DNA of 44,510 nt, from assembly GCF_016625195.1 (NCBI RefSeq), contig NZ_JACVUP010000027.1:1-44510 (forward strand), in the 5' to 3' direction. Positions 25,577 through 34,224 of the stretch are shown here, in pieces (the first letter of the stretch is position 1; each line of letters opens with the position of its first letter). This DNA comes from Erwinia sp. S63. Its GTDB lineage: Bacteria; Pseudomonadota; Gammaproteobacteria; Enterobacterales; Enterobacteriaceae. The notes under the pieces were generated by a model, which searched no databases, was not told the DNA's origin, and was given only the letters and a program-made list of their open reading frames with translations. The position numbers and the translations under genes are program-made.

Positions 25577-25601
25577 AAAACAGGCGCACAGGATGCGCCT
25601 G
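25577..25601 (-). terminator. Terminator of gstA
   Basis: CAGGCGCA-CAGGA-TGCGCCTG forms an 8-bp stem, followed on the minus strand by TTTTGC, 8 bases beyond the gstA stop. Confidence 0.65.
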
Positions 25602-25608
25602 AATTGGC

Positions 25609-26214
25609 TTAAATCAAACCTTCCGCTTTCAATGCTGCCTGCACCGCAGGGCGCTCCGCCACGCGATCAAACCAGGCTTCAAGCGCCGTTAACCCGCTCA
25701 AATCTAGCTTGATGGCTTTTGCCCAACGCGTGACCACAAACAGGTAGACATCGGCCACGGTGAAACGCAGACCCATCAGCCACTGCTTATCCTGCAGCGC
25801 TTCATTCACCGCCTGATATTTTTTCTCTAACTGCGCCCGCACAATCGCTTTGTACTCTTCCGGCGTGTCTGGACGGAACAGCGGCGAGAAGGTTTTATGC
25901 AGCTCACTGCTGACAAAGCTCAGCCATTCAAGGGTGTGGTAGCGCGTCAGGCTGCCGGTCGGTGCCAGTAAATTGCGATCCGGCTTCAGGTCCGCCAGAT
26001 ACTGCACAATGGCAACGCCTTCGGTTAACAAGCTGCCGTCATCAAACTGCAGCGCCGGAACCTGTCCTTTGGGGTTAATTTGCCAGTAATCTTCTCCCTG
26101 CTCGGTGACCTTTTTCTGCAGATCGACATTGACCTGGGTAAAGTCCAGCCCGCATTCACGCGCAACAATATGCGGTGACAACGAACAGGCACCGGGCTTG
26201 CAATAGAGTTTCAT
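25609..26214 (-). CDS. gstA: Glutathione S-transferase, beta class (GstA)
   Basis: Cytoplasmic dimer that conjugates or reduces substrates with glutathione. The 201-residue protein starts MKLYCKPGACSLSPHI with the beta-class catalytic Cys10 in PGACS. It has the glutathione-binding GQVPAL and LTEGVAIVQYLA and an all-helical C-terminal domain. The second of two adjacent ATG codons was chosen to match the E. coli start; the first (26217) is closer to AGGAG. It is convergent with pdxY and downstream of a LysR gene that E. coli lacks here. Confidence 0.95.
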   Translation of the reverse strand: MKLYCKPGACSLSPHIVARECGLDFTQVNVDLQKKVTEQGEDYWQINPKGQVPALQFDDGSLLTEGVAIVQYLADLKPDRNLLAPTGSLTRYHTLEWLSFVSSELHKTFSPLFRPDTPEEYKAIVRAQLEKKYQAVNEALQDKQWLMGLRFTVADVYLFVVTRWAKAIKLDLSGLTALEAWFDRVAERPAVQAALKAEGLI

Positions 26215-26288
26215 CATGGCTTCTCCTGGAAGTGTGGTTGTGATCGAATTAGCATAAATCTGCGAAAATTTTTTACCAGTGACCGCGA

Positions 26289-27197
26289 TCAGGAATTACG
26301 GTCCGCTTTAAACTTTTCCTGCGTAAAACAAGGTAGCGCAGGCAATTGTTCCAGCGCATAGTCCCAGAACTGCCGCACCTTAGGCGTCATGTTTTTAACC
26401 CGCTGTGTGACCAGTTGTACCGGCAAGGGGGCAGGCTCCCACTCAGGTAATAAACGGATCAGTTTGCCATCACGAATATCATCCAGCACCTGATACGACA
26501 GCAATCGTCCAATCCCCTGGCCGCCACGCAGCGTTTCCAGCTGGCTTTCAATATCGTTTACGCGCAGACGAGGCAAAATGCGCACGCGTAAATCCTGTGC
26601 AAAGCGCCATTCGCGTGTGTGGCGCAAACTGGTGATCACCGTATGTTGCTGCAGCTCTGCCGGATGGGCGGGAGCACCTGCAAGCCGAAGATATTCTGGG
26701 CTCGCCACCAATGTCGAATGCACGCTGCCTACTTTGCGTGCGACCATCGAAGAATCCTGTAATTCGCCAATGCGCAGCGCGATATCCAACCCGTTCTCAA
26801 TGAGATCCTGATAGCTGTCACTCAGCACCACTTCGATTTGCATCTCGGGATGTTGCTGCAAGAAGGCATTCACCAGCGGCATGATATGGCGGCGACCGAA
26901 AGGCACGGGTGCGGTGATGCGCAGCAGCCCCTGCAGGCCACTGTGATGCGCGCTATCGAGCGCGTGCTGATAATCACCTAATATTTGCTGAGCCCGTTCA
27001 AACAGCTGCCAGCCGGCTTCTGTGGGCGCCAGTTGACGAGTGGTACGTTCAATCAGGGTAGTGCCCAACCGGGACTCGAGGGCATTCAGTGTGCGAGTAA
27101 TAACTGGAGGGGAGCGCTGTAAAAAACGTGCAGCACTGGCCAGGCTGCCTTGCTGAATCACCGCGACAAATACCTGAAGTTCTTCAAATCTATCCAT
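26289..27197 (-). CDS. LysR-type transcriptional regulator of unknown target
   Basis: A 302-residue regulator with an N-terminal helix-turn-helix (MDRFEELQVFVAVIQQGSLA, then RSPPVITRTLNALESRLGTT) and a periplasmic-binding-like effector domain (ITAPVPFGRRHIMPLV onward) of the CrgA/DmlR-type subgroup. The specific family name is not recognised. It is co-directional with gstA, whose start is 74 bases downstream, and lies between gstA and dtpA, where E. coli has no gene. Control of gstA is a reasonable guess from position, not shown by a site. Confidence 0.85.
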   Translation of the reverse strand: MDRFEELQVFVAVIQQGSLASAARFLQRSPPVITRTLNALESRLGTTLIERTTRQLAPTEAGWQLFERAQQILGDYQHALDSAHHSGLQGLLRITAPVPFGRRHIMPLVNAFLQQHPEMQIEVVLSDSYQDLIENGLDIALRIGELQDSSMVARKVGSVHSTLVASPEYLRLAGAPAHPAELQQHTVITSLRHTREWRFAQDLRVRILPRLRVNDIESQLETLRGGQGIGRLLSYQVLDDIRDGKLIRLLPEWEPAPLPVQLVTQRVKNMTPKVRQFWDYALEQLPALPCFTQEKFKADRNS

Positions 27198-27312
27198 GAT
27201 GATTCCAGCACGTTTAACAGGAAGCCGTCATCATGCGGGGAAGTGGATAAAAAGCGAAGCTTTGGCAGCAGGAAACGTTAAAGCGGTGGGAAGAAATGAG
27301 TAACAGGAAATA

Positions 27313-27337
27313 AAAAAGCCGGGCGTTTGCCCGGCTT
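27313..27337 (-). terminator. Rho-independent terminator of dtpA
   Basis: On the minus strand AAGCCGGGC-AAAC-GCCCGGCTT is followed by TTTTTA, about 16 bases past the dtpA stop. Confidence 0.92.
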
Positions 27338-27353
27338 ATTCACATCACCTGCA

Positions 27354-28862
27354 TTACTGATTGGCGTTAGCGCTTTTCAGTTCAGGCTGTGAAGCATCAC
27401 TCTGCGTCATGCGGTTCAGCAGTGGCGCGGTGATCAGCATCAGGATAGCGATCACACCGGTCGCAATACCAATCTGCTGGAACACATGGCTGTAAACTTC
27501 CAGTGAAGCATGCGGATCGGTCACATCATTCGGTACGGCCATCAGATTCGCCACTTTACCGGCAATCATTGCAGCACCCGCCGTGGTCAGGAACCAGGAA
27601 CCCATGATGAAGCCCATCAGACGCTGTGGGACTAACTGCGCCACCATCGCCAGGCCAAGACCGGAAATCATCAGTTCGCCCACACTCTGCAGTGCATAGC
27701 TGATAATCAACCAGTTCACAGACACAATACCGGCATCGTTAGCGAATTTGGCGCCAAATGGCAGCACCAGGAACGCAGCAGAGCACAGCACCATACCAAT
27801 CGCGAACTTGTGCGGCATAGGCAGTTTGTCGCCCAGCTTGTTGTAAACCGCCGCCAGTATTGGGCTGGCCAGCATGATCCAGAACGGGTTCAGTGCCTGG
27901 AACTGTTCAGGTTCGAAGGTAATACCCAGAATGGCATGCTCAACGTTACGAATAGCAAAGAAGTTCAGTGAGGTTGGCATCTGCATATACAGCACGAAGA
28001 ACACAATCGCTTCGAGCATCAGCAGGAAGGCGACGATCATTTTACGGCGTGCTGCACCCTGCAGGGCAAAGGCTTCTTTCGCGAACACTAGCACGATGCC
28101 GATGGCAATCACGCCCAGCGCCATGCGTGCAATGCTTTGGTGGTGCAACAACCAGGCGGCTATGGCAACCAGCGCCACTACACCCACCAGCGTCATCAGC
28201 AATTTGCTGACATTCAGTGGCGCAAAGTCCGGTTTAGAACCGTAGTTTTTCACCAGGCGCTGGCAGAACAGGAAGTTCAGTAAGGTAATCACCAGACCCA
28301 CCACGGAGAGCGAGAACGCTGCGCCCCAGCCGTAATGTGCAGCCAACCACGGTGTCAGCATCATCGAGAACAGAGAACCGATGTTGATCGACATATAGAA
28401 CATGGTGAACGCACCGTCGATGCGTGGATCATCTTTCTCGTAGCAGGTAGACAGCAGAGAAGAGGGGTTGGCTTTAAACAAGCCACTACCCACGGCAATG
28501 GTCGCCATGCCGAAATACACCATCGCGGTGTCGTGGCCTGAGAAGGCGATCAGCGCATAACCGAGTGCCAGCACGATCACGCCGAGCACAATCACGCGTT
28601 TGGTACCCAATACTTTATCGCCCAGCCAGCCGCCAATCGCGACCATGCCGTAAACCAGGGCGCTGAACGAGGTGAACAGGGTAATGGAGTCCGCTTCTGA
28701 CATGCCCAGCTGTTTCACCAGGTAAACGGCCATGATGGCTTGCAGACCGTAGTAGCCGAAACGCTCCCACAATTCGATGGAGAAGATCAGATAAAACGCT
28801 TTCGGTTGCTTGAACGCGTTGAGGCTTACTGCCTCGTCAGTGTGTTTGTTTGCAGTTGACAC
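27354..28862 (-). CDS. dtpA: Proton-dependent di-/tripeptide permease DtpA (TppB)
   Basis: POT-family symporter that imports di- and tripeptides with protons. The 502-residue protein has the family motif ExxERFxYYG (ELWERFGYYG) on helix 1, the signature GLFKANPSSLLS near residue 125, NFFAIRNVEHAILG, and GELMISGLGLAMVAQLVP. There are about 14 membrane helices. It starts MSTANKHTDEAVSLNAFKQP, like E. coli. In E. coli expression depends on OmpR; no OmpR site was identified in the upstream stretch. Confidence 0.96.
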   Translation of the reverse strand: MSTANKHTDEAVSLNAFKQPKAFYLIFSIELWERFGYYGLQAIMAVYLVKQLGMSEADSITLFTSFSALVYGMVAIGGWLGDKVLGTKRVIVLGVIVLALGYALIAFSGHDTAMVYFGMATIAVGSGLFKANPSSLLSTCYEKDDPRIDGAFTMFYMSINIGSLFSMMLTPWLAAHYGWGAAFSLSVVGLVITLLNFLFCQRLVKNYGSKPDFAPLNVSKLLMTLVGVVALVAIAAWLLHHQSIARMALGVIAIGIVLVFAKEAFALQGAARRKMIVAFLLMLEAIVFFVLYMQMPTSLNFFAIRNVEHAILGITFEPEQFQALNPFWIMLASPILAAVYNKLGDKLPMPHKFAIGMVLCSAAFLVLPFGAKFANDAGIVSVNWLIISYALQSVGELMISGLGLAMVAQLVPQRLMGFIMGSWFLTTAGAAMIAGKVANLMAVPNDVTDPHASLEVYSHVFQQIGIATGVIAILMLITAPLLNRMTQSDASQPELKSANANQ

Positions 28863-29514
28863 GTGTACCTCAGTTTATACATAGCCTGTTTTACGACAGG
28901 AATTAAGTCTGCGTCGGGCTGAGTAATCCCGCGCAACATTGTTATTAGAAAGGAAAAACGGCGCCTAATTTGGCTGAATCAGGCCAACAGGGCAAGCATT
29001 TTTTGCACGCTGAAATACTTGTAACAGGTAGGGTTAATGCCGTTATAAGAAGTTGTAAATCAGTGTTAAATATTGCTGTGTGGCATTATATCAGAATAAT
29101 CGTGCTAACTGGAGATCCAGAGGATCATTTTCCTTATATAAACCGCTTAAGGCGCATTTTACAGAACATAACGCTATAGATGATAATTTATACCAATATA
29201 AAGACCGCACATGCACATTTACTGAGCACAATTGTTTGATTGTTGAGCGTAATAGGCTGGCTAAAGTTTCCAAATGGCTAATTTGTTGATCCTGCGCACA
29301 AAATTACGAATTAATTAAAACCGCAAAAGAAGTAAACGATTGCGTGGTCAACATCCGTCGAGTTAATCACCACAAAGAGGAATGTTTAGCCGTATAAAAA
29401 GCAGGCTATAACCAAAATGCGCGCAAACGAAAGTGAGTGATATCGCGCTGAAATGCGCTTAGACAGGTCGTGATGTTTGCTGTAACCTCGTTTTTTCCCT
29501 AAAAGGACGTAGCC
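28863..29514. other. Divergent dtpA-amidotransferase intergenic region, 652 bases
   Basis: No gene is seen. 29040-29340 is clearly AT-richer than the coding neighbours and has scattered short repeats (ACAGAACATAACG, ACTGAGCACAATTG). The region must hold the dtpA promoter on the minus strand and the amidotransferase promoter near 29390-29410 (GTATAAAAAGCAGGCTATAA). Short open frames here lack ribosome sites. The length is large for two ordinary promoters. Confidence 0.35.
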
Positions 29515-30204
29515 ATGACGCAGTCAGTTCGTGTCGCCCTTGTTGGCGATTTCCGTGCCAATGCTGTTGCACATCAAGCCATTCCTCCTGCTGTACAGTT
29601 TGCCGCAAAATCCCTCTCGCTCGACGTTACCGCCGACTGGATCGCCACCCCAGACATCGATCAACACAACTGGAACGATTACGATGCCATTTGGGTGGTG
29701 CCAGGCAGCCCGTATCTCAACGACGAAGCTGTGTTTGCAACGATCCGCTGGGCGCGTGAAAACCACAAACCGTTCCTCGGTTCGTGTGGCGGTTTCCAGT
29801 ATGCGGTGGTGGAGTACGCCCGCAATGTACTGGGTTGGGAAGATGCCGGGCATGCGGAAACCGATGAAAGTGGGCGCTGGGTGATTGCCCCGCTGGCCTG
29901 CTCGCTGGTGGAACAGCGTGGCACGGTGACTTTCGAAGCGGGTTCAAAGATTGCGCAAGCTTACGGCGCGCTGGAAAGTGATGAAGGGTATCACTGCAAT
30001 TTCGGTGTGAACCCGGAATTTAGTGACGCGCTGGCCACTAATAATCTGAAGATTACTTCATGGGATTTGGATCGTGACGTACGCGGTGTTGAACTGACCG
30101 ATCATCCGTTCTTTGTCGCGACGCTGTTCCAGTCAGAACGGGCGGCGCTGCAAAATCGGCTATCCCCGCTGGTGGTCGCCTGGCTGCAGGCTGCGGCTAA
30201 ATAA
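29515..30204 (+). CDS. Stand-alone class I amidotransferase-like protein related to the CTP synthase C-terminal domain
   Basis: A 229-residue protein with the fold of the glutaminase half of CTP synthase but no synthetase half. The nucleophile elbow is present as GSCGGFQYAV near residue 90, matching GxCxG. The region carrying His and Glu in CTP synthase (HPFFVATQFHPE) reads HPFFVATLFQSE, so Glu is kept and the catalytic His is Gln. Relatives are annotated, from memory, as CTP synthase C-terminal region-related (seleno)proteins; some have selenocysteine at the Cys. Function unknown. AAAAGGA precedes the ATG. It is inserted between dtpA and nth relative to E. coli. Confidence 0.85.
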   Translation: MTQSVRVALVGDFRANAVAHQAIPPAVQFAAKSLSLDVTADWIATPDIDQHNWNDYDAIWVVPGSPYLNDEAVFATIRWARENHKPFLGSCGGFQYAVVEYARNVLGWEDAGHAETDESGRWVIAPLACSLVEQRGTVTFEAGSKIAQAYGALESDEGYHCNFGVNPEFSDALATNNLKITSWDLDRDVRGVELTDHPFFVATLFQSERAALQNRLSPLVVAWLQAAAK

Positions 30205-30214
30205 TCGATTGAAC

Positions 30215-30240
30215 AGAGAGGCTGCTTCGCCTCTCTTTAC
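30215..30240. terminator. Bidirectional terminator between the amidotransferase and MDR genes
   Basis: AGAGAGGC-TGCTTC-GCCTCTCT forms an 8-bp stem, followed by TT. Its right end touches the stop codon of the oxidoreductase on the minus strand. Confidence 0.75.
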
Positions 30241-31196
30241 TCGTCCAGACACAGCAGGGGTTTGCGCGTACGACCCGACTGGTGATAACTCTCAATAGCC
30301 GCGCGCCACTCGCTCATTGGGAAAATTTCCACCTCACCACACTCGCTGTCGCGCAGCAAAGGCCAGACTTCTGAGAAAAGCTGTTGCCACTGTGCCGCGC
30401 CAATATCGCCCAACGTGTGCCGCACATGAAACCAATGCAGCGCCGGACGGGTAGCATTCACTTTTACCGGCGTGCCGCTTAATACCCCGTAAGCCACAAA
30501 GTGCGCGTGCTCAGGTAGCGTTCGCCAGATCAACTGCCCCACATCGCCGCCGACCGCATCAAACACGATATCGGTTTGTGCACTCACTGTTTTAATCGCA
30601 TCCCGTTCGTTGTCCTGCAACGCAGTCAGTCCGAGTGCGTGCAGCTTTTCTGCATGTGCTGACGAGCGATACACCACCACAACCCGACGCGCACCGTGCA
30701 GTTTCGCCCACTGGGCCAGCAACAGTGCGCAAGCAGAACCACCGGCCGTGATCAGGACATTTTTACCGCTGACCGGCCATTGCTGTAGCATCAGCAAAGC
30801 GGCCAGCGGATTAATATAGGCGCGCGCGGCCAGCGTACTCGTAATATCCTCTGGCACCGGAATAGCGAACTGTGGATCGATATCCACATAACGTTGCCAG
30901 CAGCCCACGCCACGCAGCGGTAACACGCGTTGCCCCACTAAATGTGAGTAAGTAGAGTGCGCGGAGACCACGGTTCCCACGCCTTCGTAGCCAGCGACTT
31001 GTGGCGGCACGACACGATGACGATAAGCACCGGTAATCGGGATCAGATCAGATGCGTTGACCGGCGCATAATGCATTTGCACGCGCAACAGGCCAGCGGA
31101 ACAAGGGGCTAAAGAGGAGGATTCCAGCGTCAGTACATCAACAGGATCGCCAAACTGCCGATACCAGAGCGCGAGATTGCGATCCGTTATCGGCAT
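30237..31196 (-). CDS. Zinc-independent MDR-superfamily oxidoreductase (quinone/enoyl reductase-like)
   Basis: A 319-residue medium-chain reductase. The N-terminal GroES-like domain has YAPVNASDLIPITGAYRHR, typical of the quinone oxidoreductase and 2-enoyl thioester reductase branch. It lacks the Cys/His set of zinc alcohol dehydrogenases. The Rossmann region is NVLITAGGSACALLLAQWAK near residue 148, and FDAVGGDVG follows. The ATG at 31196 (MPITDRNLALWY) is 4 bases after the nth stop; a start at 31229 would overlap nth by 29 bases. Probably an NADPH-dependent enal or quinone reductase. The substrate is unknown. Confidence 0.85.
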   Translation of the reverse strand: MPITDRNLALWYRQFGDPVDVLTLESSSLAPCSAGLLRVQMHYAPVNASDLIPITGAYRHRVVPPQVAGYEGVGTVVSAHSTYSHLVGQRVLPLRGVGCWQRYVDIDPQFAIPVPEDITSTLAARAYINPLAALLMLQQWPVSGKNVLITAGGSACALLLAQWAKLHGARRVVVVYRSSAHAEKLHALGLTALQDNERDAIKTVSAQTDIVFDAVGGDVGQLIWRTLPEHAHFVAYGVLSGTPVKVNATRPALHWFHVRHTLGDIGAAQWQQLFSEVWPLLRDSECGEVEIFPMSEWRAAIESYHQSGRTRKPLLCLDE

Positions 31197-31200
31197 GGAC

Positions 31201-31836
31201 TCAGACTTCGGTTTTGGCGTCGAACTCACACAAATCTTCGATCAGACAGGAGCCACAGCGCGGTTTACGTGCCACGCAGGTATAGCGGCCGTGCAAGATC
31301 AACCAATGGTGACAATCGACTTTAAAAGCGGAAGGCACCACTTTAATCAGCTTATCTTCCACTTCTTCGACATTCTTGCCGGGCGCGAAGCGGGTGCGAT
31401 TACTGACGCGGAAGATATGCGTATCCACGGCAATGGTCGGCCAGCCAAAGGCGGTATTCAGCACCACGTTGGCGGTCTTGCGTCCGACGCCGGGCAGCGC
31501 TTCTAATGCCGCACGGTCCTCCGGAACTTCACCACCGTGCTGCTCAATAAGAATGCGGCAGGTTTTAATGACGTTTTCCGCTTTGCTGTTAAACAGGCCG
31601 ATGGTCTTGATGAACTCTTTCACGCCATCAACACCCAAAGCCAAAATGGCGGCGGGGGTATTTGCCACCGGATACATCTTCGCCGTGGCTTTATTCACGC
31701 TGACATCCGTGGCCTGCGCGGACAGCAGCACCGCAATCAGCAGTTCAAACGGCGAACTGAAGTACAGCTCCGTGGTGGGATGCGGATTGTCATCACGCAG
31801 GCGCGTGAGAATTTGCAGACGTTTGTCTTTATTCAC
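31201..31836 (-). CDS. nth: Endonuclease III
   Basis: Base-excision DNA glycosylase/AP lyase for oxidised pyrimidines. The 211-residue protein equals E. coli Nth in length. It has the helix-hairpin-helix LPGVGRKTANVVLN with catalytic Lys120, the catalytic Asp138 in VDTHIFRVSNRT, and the [4Fe-4S] cysteines spaced C-x6-C-x2-C-x5-C in TCVARKPRCGSCLIEDLCEF. The start codon is GTG at 31836, sharing GTGA with the stop of rsxE, so translation is coupled. Confidence 0.97.
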   Translation of the reverse strand: MNKDKRLQILTRLRDDNPHPTTELYFSSPFELLIAVLLSAQATDVSVNKATAKMYPVANTPAAILALGVDGVKEFIKTIGLFNSKAENVIKTCRILIEQHGGEVPEDRAALEALPGVGRKTANVVLNTAFGWPTIAVDTHIFRVSNRTRFAPGKNVEEVEDKLIKVVPSAFKVDCHHWLILHGRYTCVARKPRCGSCLIEDLCEFDAKTEV

Positions 31837-32534
31837 ACGGCGTTCCCGGTCTCACCCTGCGGCGCGGCTTCAGCTTCAGCAGCACGGTTGGCTGCGCGTT
31901 GCTTCATTCTCTGGTCGATCAGATATTTACACGCCAGCAGCATGCCTAAGCCAATAAAAGCACCTGGCGGCAGCATCGCCAGCAGCATCGGCGAATCGAA
32001 ATGGAACACTTCAATACGCAGCGCTTTGGCCCAGGGGCCCAGCAGTTGGTCAGCACCGTTAAACAGGGTACCGCTACCAATCAATTCACGAATCGAACCT
32101 AACGTCACCATCGCACAGGTCGCGCCCATACCAATGGCAAAACCATCCAGCGCCGACAGCGGAATACTGCTCTTAGAAGCCACTGCTTCCGCACGGCCCA
32201 CCACAATACAGTTGGTCACGATCAGCGGAATGAAGATACCCAGTGACTGATACAGGCCATAAGCGTAAGCATTGATCAGCATCTGCACACAGCTCACGAC
32301 CGAAGCGATGATCATCACGTAAATAGGGATACGGATTTCCGCCGGCACCCAACGACGCGAGGCGGAGATAGCGCTGTTGGTGATGGTCAACACCAGCGTG
32401 GTGGCCAGGCCAAGGCCGAGGGCGTTAGTGGCGGTTGAGGTCACGGCCAGCAGCGGGCACAAGCCGAGCAGCTGCACTAAGGCGGAGTTGTTCTTCCACA
32501 GGCCGCCAACCAGCAGGGATTTTGCTTCACTCAT
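31833..32534 (-). CDS. rsxE: Electron-transport complex subunit RsxE
   Basis: Integral membrane subunit of the Rsx complex (RnfE homologue), which moves electrons across the membrane and in E. coli keeps SoxR reduced. The 233-residue protein has six membrane helices with the near-invariant WKNNSALVQLLGLCPLLAVT and IFIPLIVTNCIVVGRAEA, which carry cluster-binding cysteines. The start at 32534 gives MSEAKSLLVGGLW as in E. coli and overlaps the rsxG stop by ATGA. The tail is charged (EAEAAPQGETGNAV). Confidence 0.96.
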   Translation of the reverse strand: MSEAKSLLVGGLWKNNSALVQLLGLCPLLAVTSTATNALGLGLATTLVLTITNSAISASRRWVPAEIRIPIYVMIIASVVSCVQMLINAYAYGLYQSLGIFIPLIVTNCIVVGRAEAVASKSSIPLSALDGFAIGMGATCAMVTLGSIRELIGSGTLFNGADQLLGPWAKALRIEVFHFDSPMLLAMLPPGAFIGLGMLLACKYLIDQRMKQRAANRAAEAEAAPQGETGNAV

Positions 32535-33166
32535 GGTGCATCTCCACATTCGGGCAGCGAAGAGAGCTTCGCTGGCAACGTTTCAATCAGTAATGCGGTA
32601 CGTTTAGTGGCATTCACCACTGCGCGCGGGGTAATGGTCGCGCCGGTAAATTGATCAAATTCACCGCCATCTTTTTTCACCGCAAAGTTCTTGTCGTCGG
32701 CACCGTGCACCACTTTGCCGTTAAAGCTGTTGATCCAGTCGGAGATACGCAGTTCGATCTTGTCGCCCAGGCCTGGTGTTTCATGGTGTTCCACCACGCG
32801 GACACCTAATACTTTGCCGTTAAAATCGGCACCGACCAGCATCTGAATCGCACCAGAATAGCCGTCTGGCGCGGTAGTCTCAAGCGCCGCCGCGACGGGT
32901 TTATCACCTTTACGCGCCAGATAGAGATGATGCGGCTGGTTATTGCCTAATGCCGCTGCATCGGTCACCAGGAAACACTCTTGCTGAATGTGGTTGTCAT
33001 ACATCTCGGTGGGCACCACCTGATCGAGCAGGTTTTTTTGCTGCAGTGCCGTCTGATGTTCCACCGTCGGCTTGGTAACATAGTTCACCACCGCAGTGAC
33101 GCCGGTGGTGATCACTGCAAACGCCGCCAGCGTCACGGCATTTTTACGAATAGCATCGAACATCAT
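32531..33166 (-). CDS. rsxG: Electron-transport complex subunit RsxG (covalent FMN)
   Basis: Membrane-anchored periplasmic subunit (RnfG homologue). It has one N-terminal helix (residues 10-28) and a periplasmic FMN-binding domain whose covalent FMN threonine lies in QFTGATITPRAVV near residue 175. Its 211 residues are close to E. coli RsxG. Two adjacent ATG codons exist: the first forms TAATG with the rsxD stop, and the second aligns with the E. coli start. It ends in ATGA overlap with rsxE. Confidence 0.95.
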   Translation of the reverse strand: MMFDAIRKNAVTLAAFAVITTGVTAVVNYVTKPTVEHQTALQQKNLLDQVVPTEMYDNHIQQECFLVTDAAALGNNQPHHLYLARKGDKPVAAALETTAPDGYSGAIQMLVGADFNGKVLGVRVVEHHETPGLGDKIELRISDWINSFNGKVVHGADDKNFAVKKDGGEFDQFTGATITPRAVVNATKRTALLIETLPAKLSSLPECGDAP

Positions 33167-34224
33167 TAATCCTTGCGATGGCCGTAAACGCGCGGCTGAG
33201 TGTAGTAATCAATCAGCGGCACGCAAATGTTCGCCAACAGAACGGCAAAGGCCACACCGTCCGGATAACCACCAAAACTGCGAATCAGCCACACCAGCAA
33301 ACCAATCAGTGCACCATAAACCAGACGACCACGGTTAGTGGTCGAGGCGGTGACCGGATCGGTGGCGATAAAGAATGCGCCGAGCATGGTCGCGCCGGAG
33401 AACAGATGGATCAGCGGCGAGTTCAGCGATTCCGGTGAAAACAACCAGCCAAGGGTGGCGCAGAACGCCAGTGACACGATAAAACTCACCGGGATATGCC
33501 AGCGAATGGCATTTTTTGCCAGCAACAACATACCGCCCAGCAGGTAACCGAGATTGATCCACTGCCAACCCAGACCCGCCAGCACACCGGTATAAATCGG
33601 TTCCGCCAGCAACTGTTCTGCGCTATGCCCGGCGCGCAAGCCGGTTTTAAAGGTATCCAGCGGCGTGGCCTGGCTGACGCCATCCACCCCAAGCTGCAAC
33701 TGCTGCATGGTTTCACCGGCCAGCGTGTGATTGGTGAAGATCATGCTGAGGGAATCCAGCAGGCCAGGTTTGATCGCCTGCAATGACTCAGGCGGTAACC
33801 AGCTGGTCATCTGCACCGGGAAGGAGATCAGCAAGACCACATAGCCAACCATGGCCGGGTTGAAAGGGTTTTGACCCAGGCCGCCATACAGTTGTTTCGC
33901 GATAACAATGGCAAACACGGTGCCAATGACCACCAGCCACCAGGGTGCCAGCGGCGGCAGACTGATGCCGAGCAGCAATGCAGTGAGCAGGGCGGAGTTA
34001 TCCGCAAGTGTTGGAACCACGGGTGTTTTTCGCAGACGCAAAATGGCGCCTTCGGTGATCCACGCGGTGGCGGTGGCCAGCAAAACCTGAATTAGAAAGC
34101 CAATGCCAAAGAAATACCACTGCGCGGCCATACCCGGCAGGGCAGCCAGCACCACCAGCAGCATGATGTTGCCGGTGCTGCGGCGGTTATGGGTATAAGG
34201 AGAACTTGCGATACGAAAAGCCAT
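33166..34224 (-). CDS. rsxD: Electron-transport complex subunit RsxD (covalent FMN)
   Basis: Integral membrane subunit (RnfD homologue) with about ten helices. The 352-residue protein starts MAFRIASSPYTHNRRSTGNI. It has GGLGQNPFNPAMVGYVVLLI, the FMN-attachment region around DGVSQATPLDTFKT with the acceptor Thr, and FFIATDPVTASTTNRGRLVY near the C-terminus. It directly abuts the rsxC stop and shares one base with the rsxG start. Confidence 0.96.
   Translation of the reverse strand: MAFRIASSPYTHNRRSTGNIMLLVVLAALPGMAAQWYFFGIGFLIQVLLATATAWITEGAILRLRKTPVVPTLADNSALLTALLLGISLPPLAPWWLVVIGTVFAIVIAKQLYGGLGQNPFNPAMVGYVVLLISFPVQMTSWLPPESLQAIKPGLLDSLSMIFTNHTLAGETMQQLQLGVDGVSQATPLDTFKTGLRAGHSAEQLLAEPIYTGVLAGLGWQWINLGYLLGGMLLLAKNAIRWHIPVSFIVSLAFCATLGWLFSPESLNSPLIHLFSGATMLGAFFIATDPVTASTTNRGRLVYGALIGLLVWLIRSFGGYPDGVAFAVLLANICVPLIDYYTQPRVYGHRKD

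Noticed and set aside
29420..29440. GCGCAAACG resembling half of a PurR box before the amidotransferase gene
   Set aside because: Only about 10 of 16 consensus positions match and the second half is absent.
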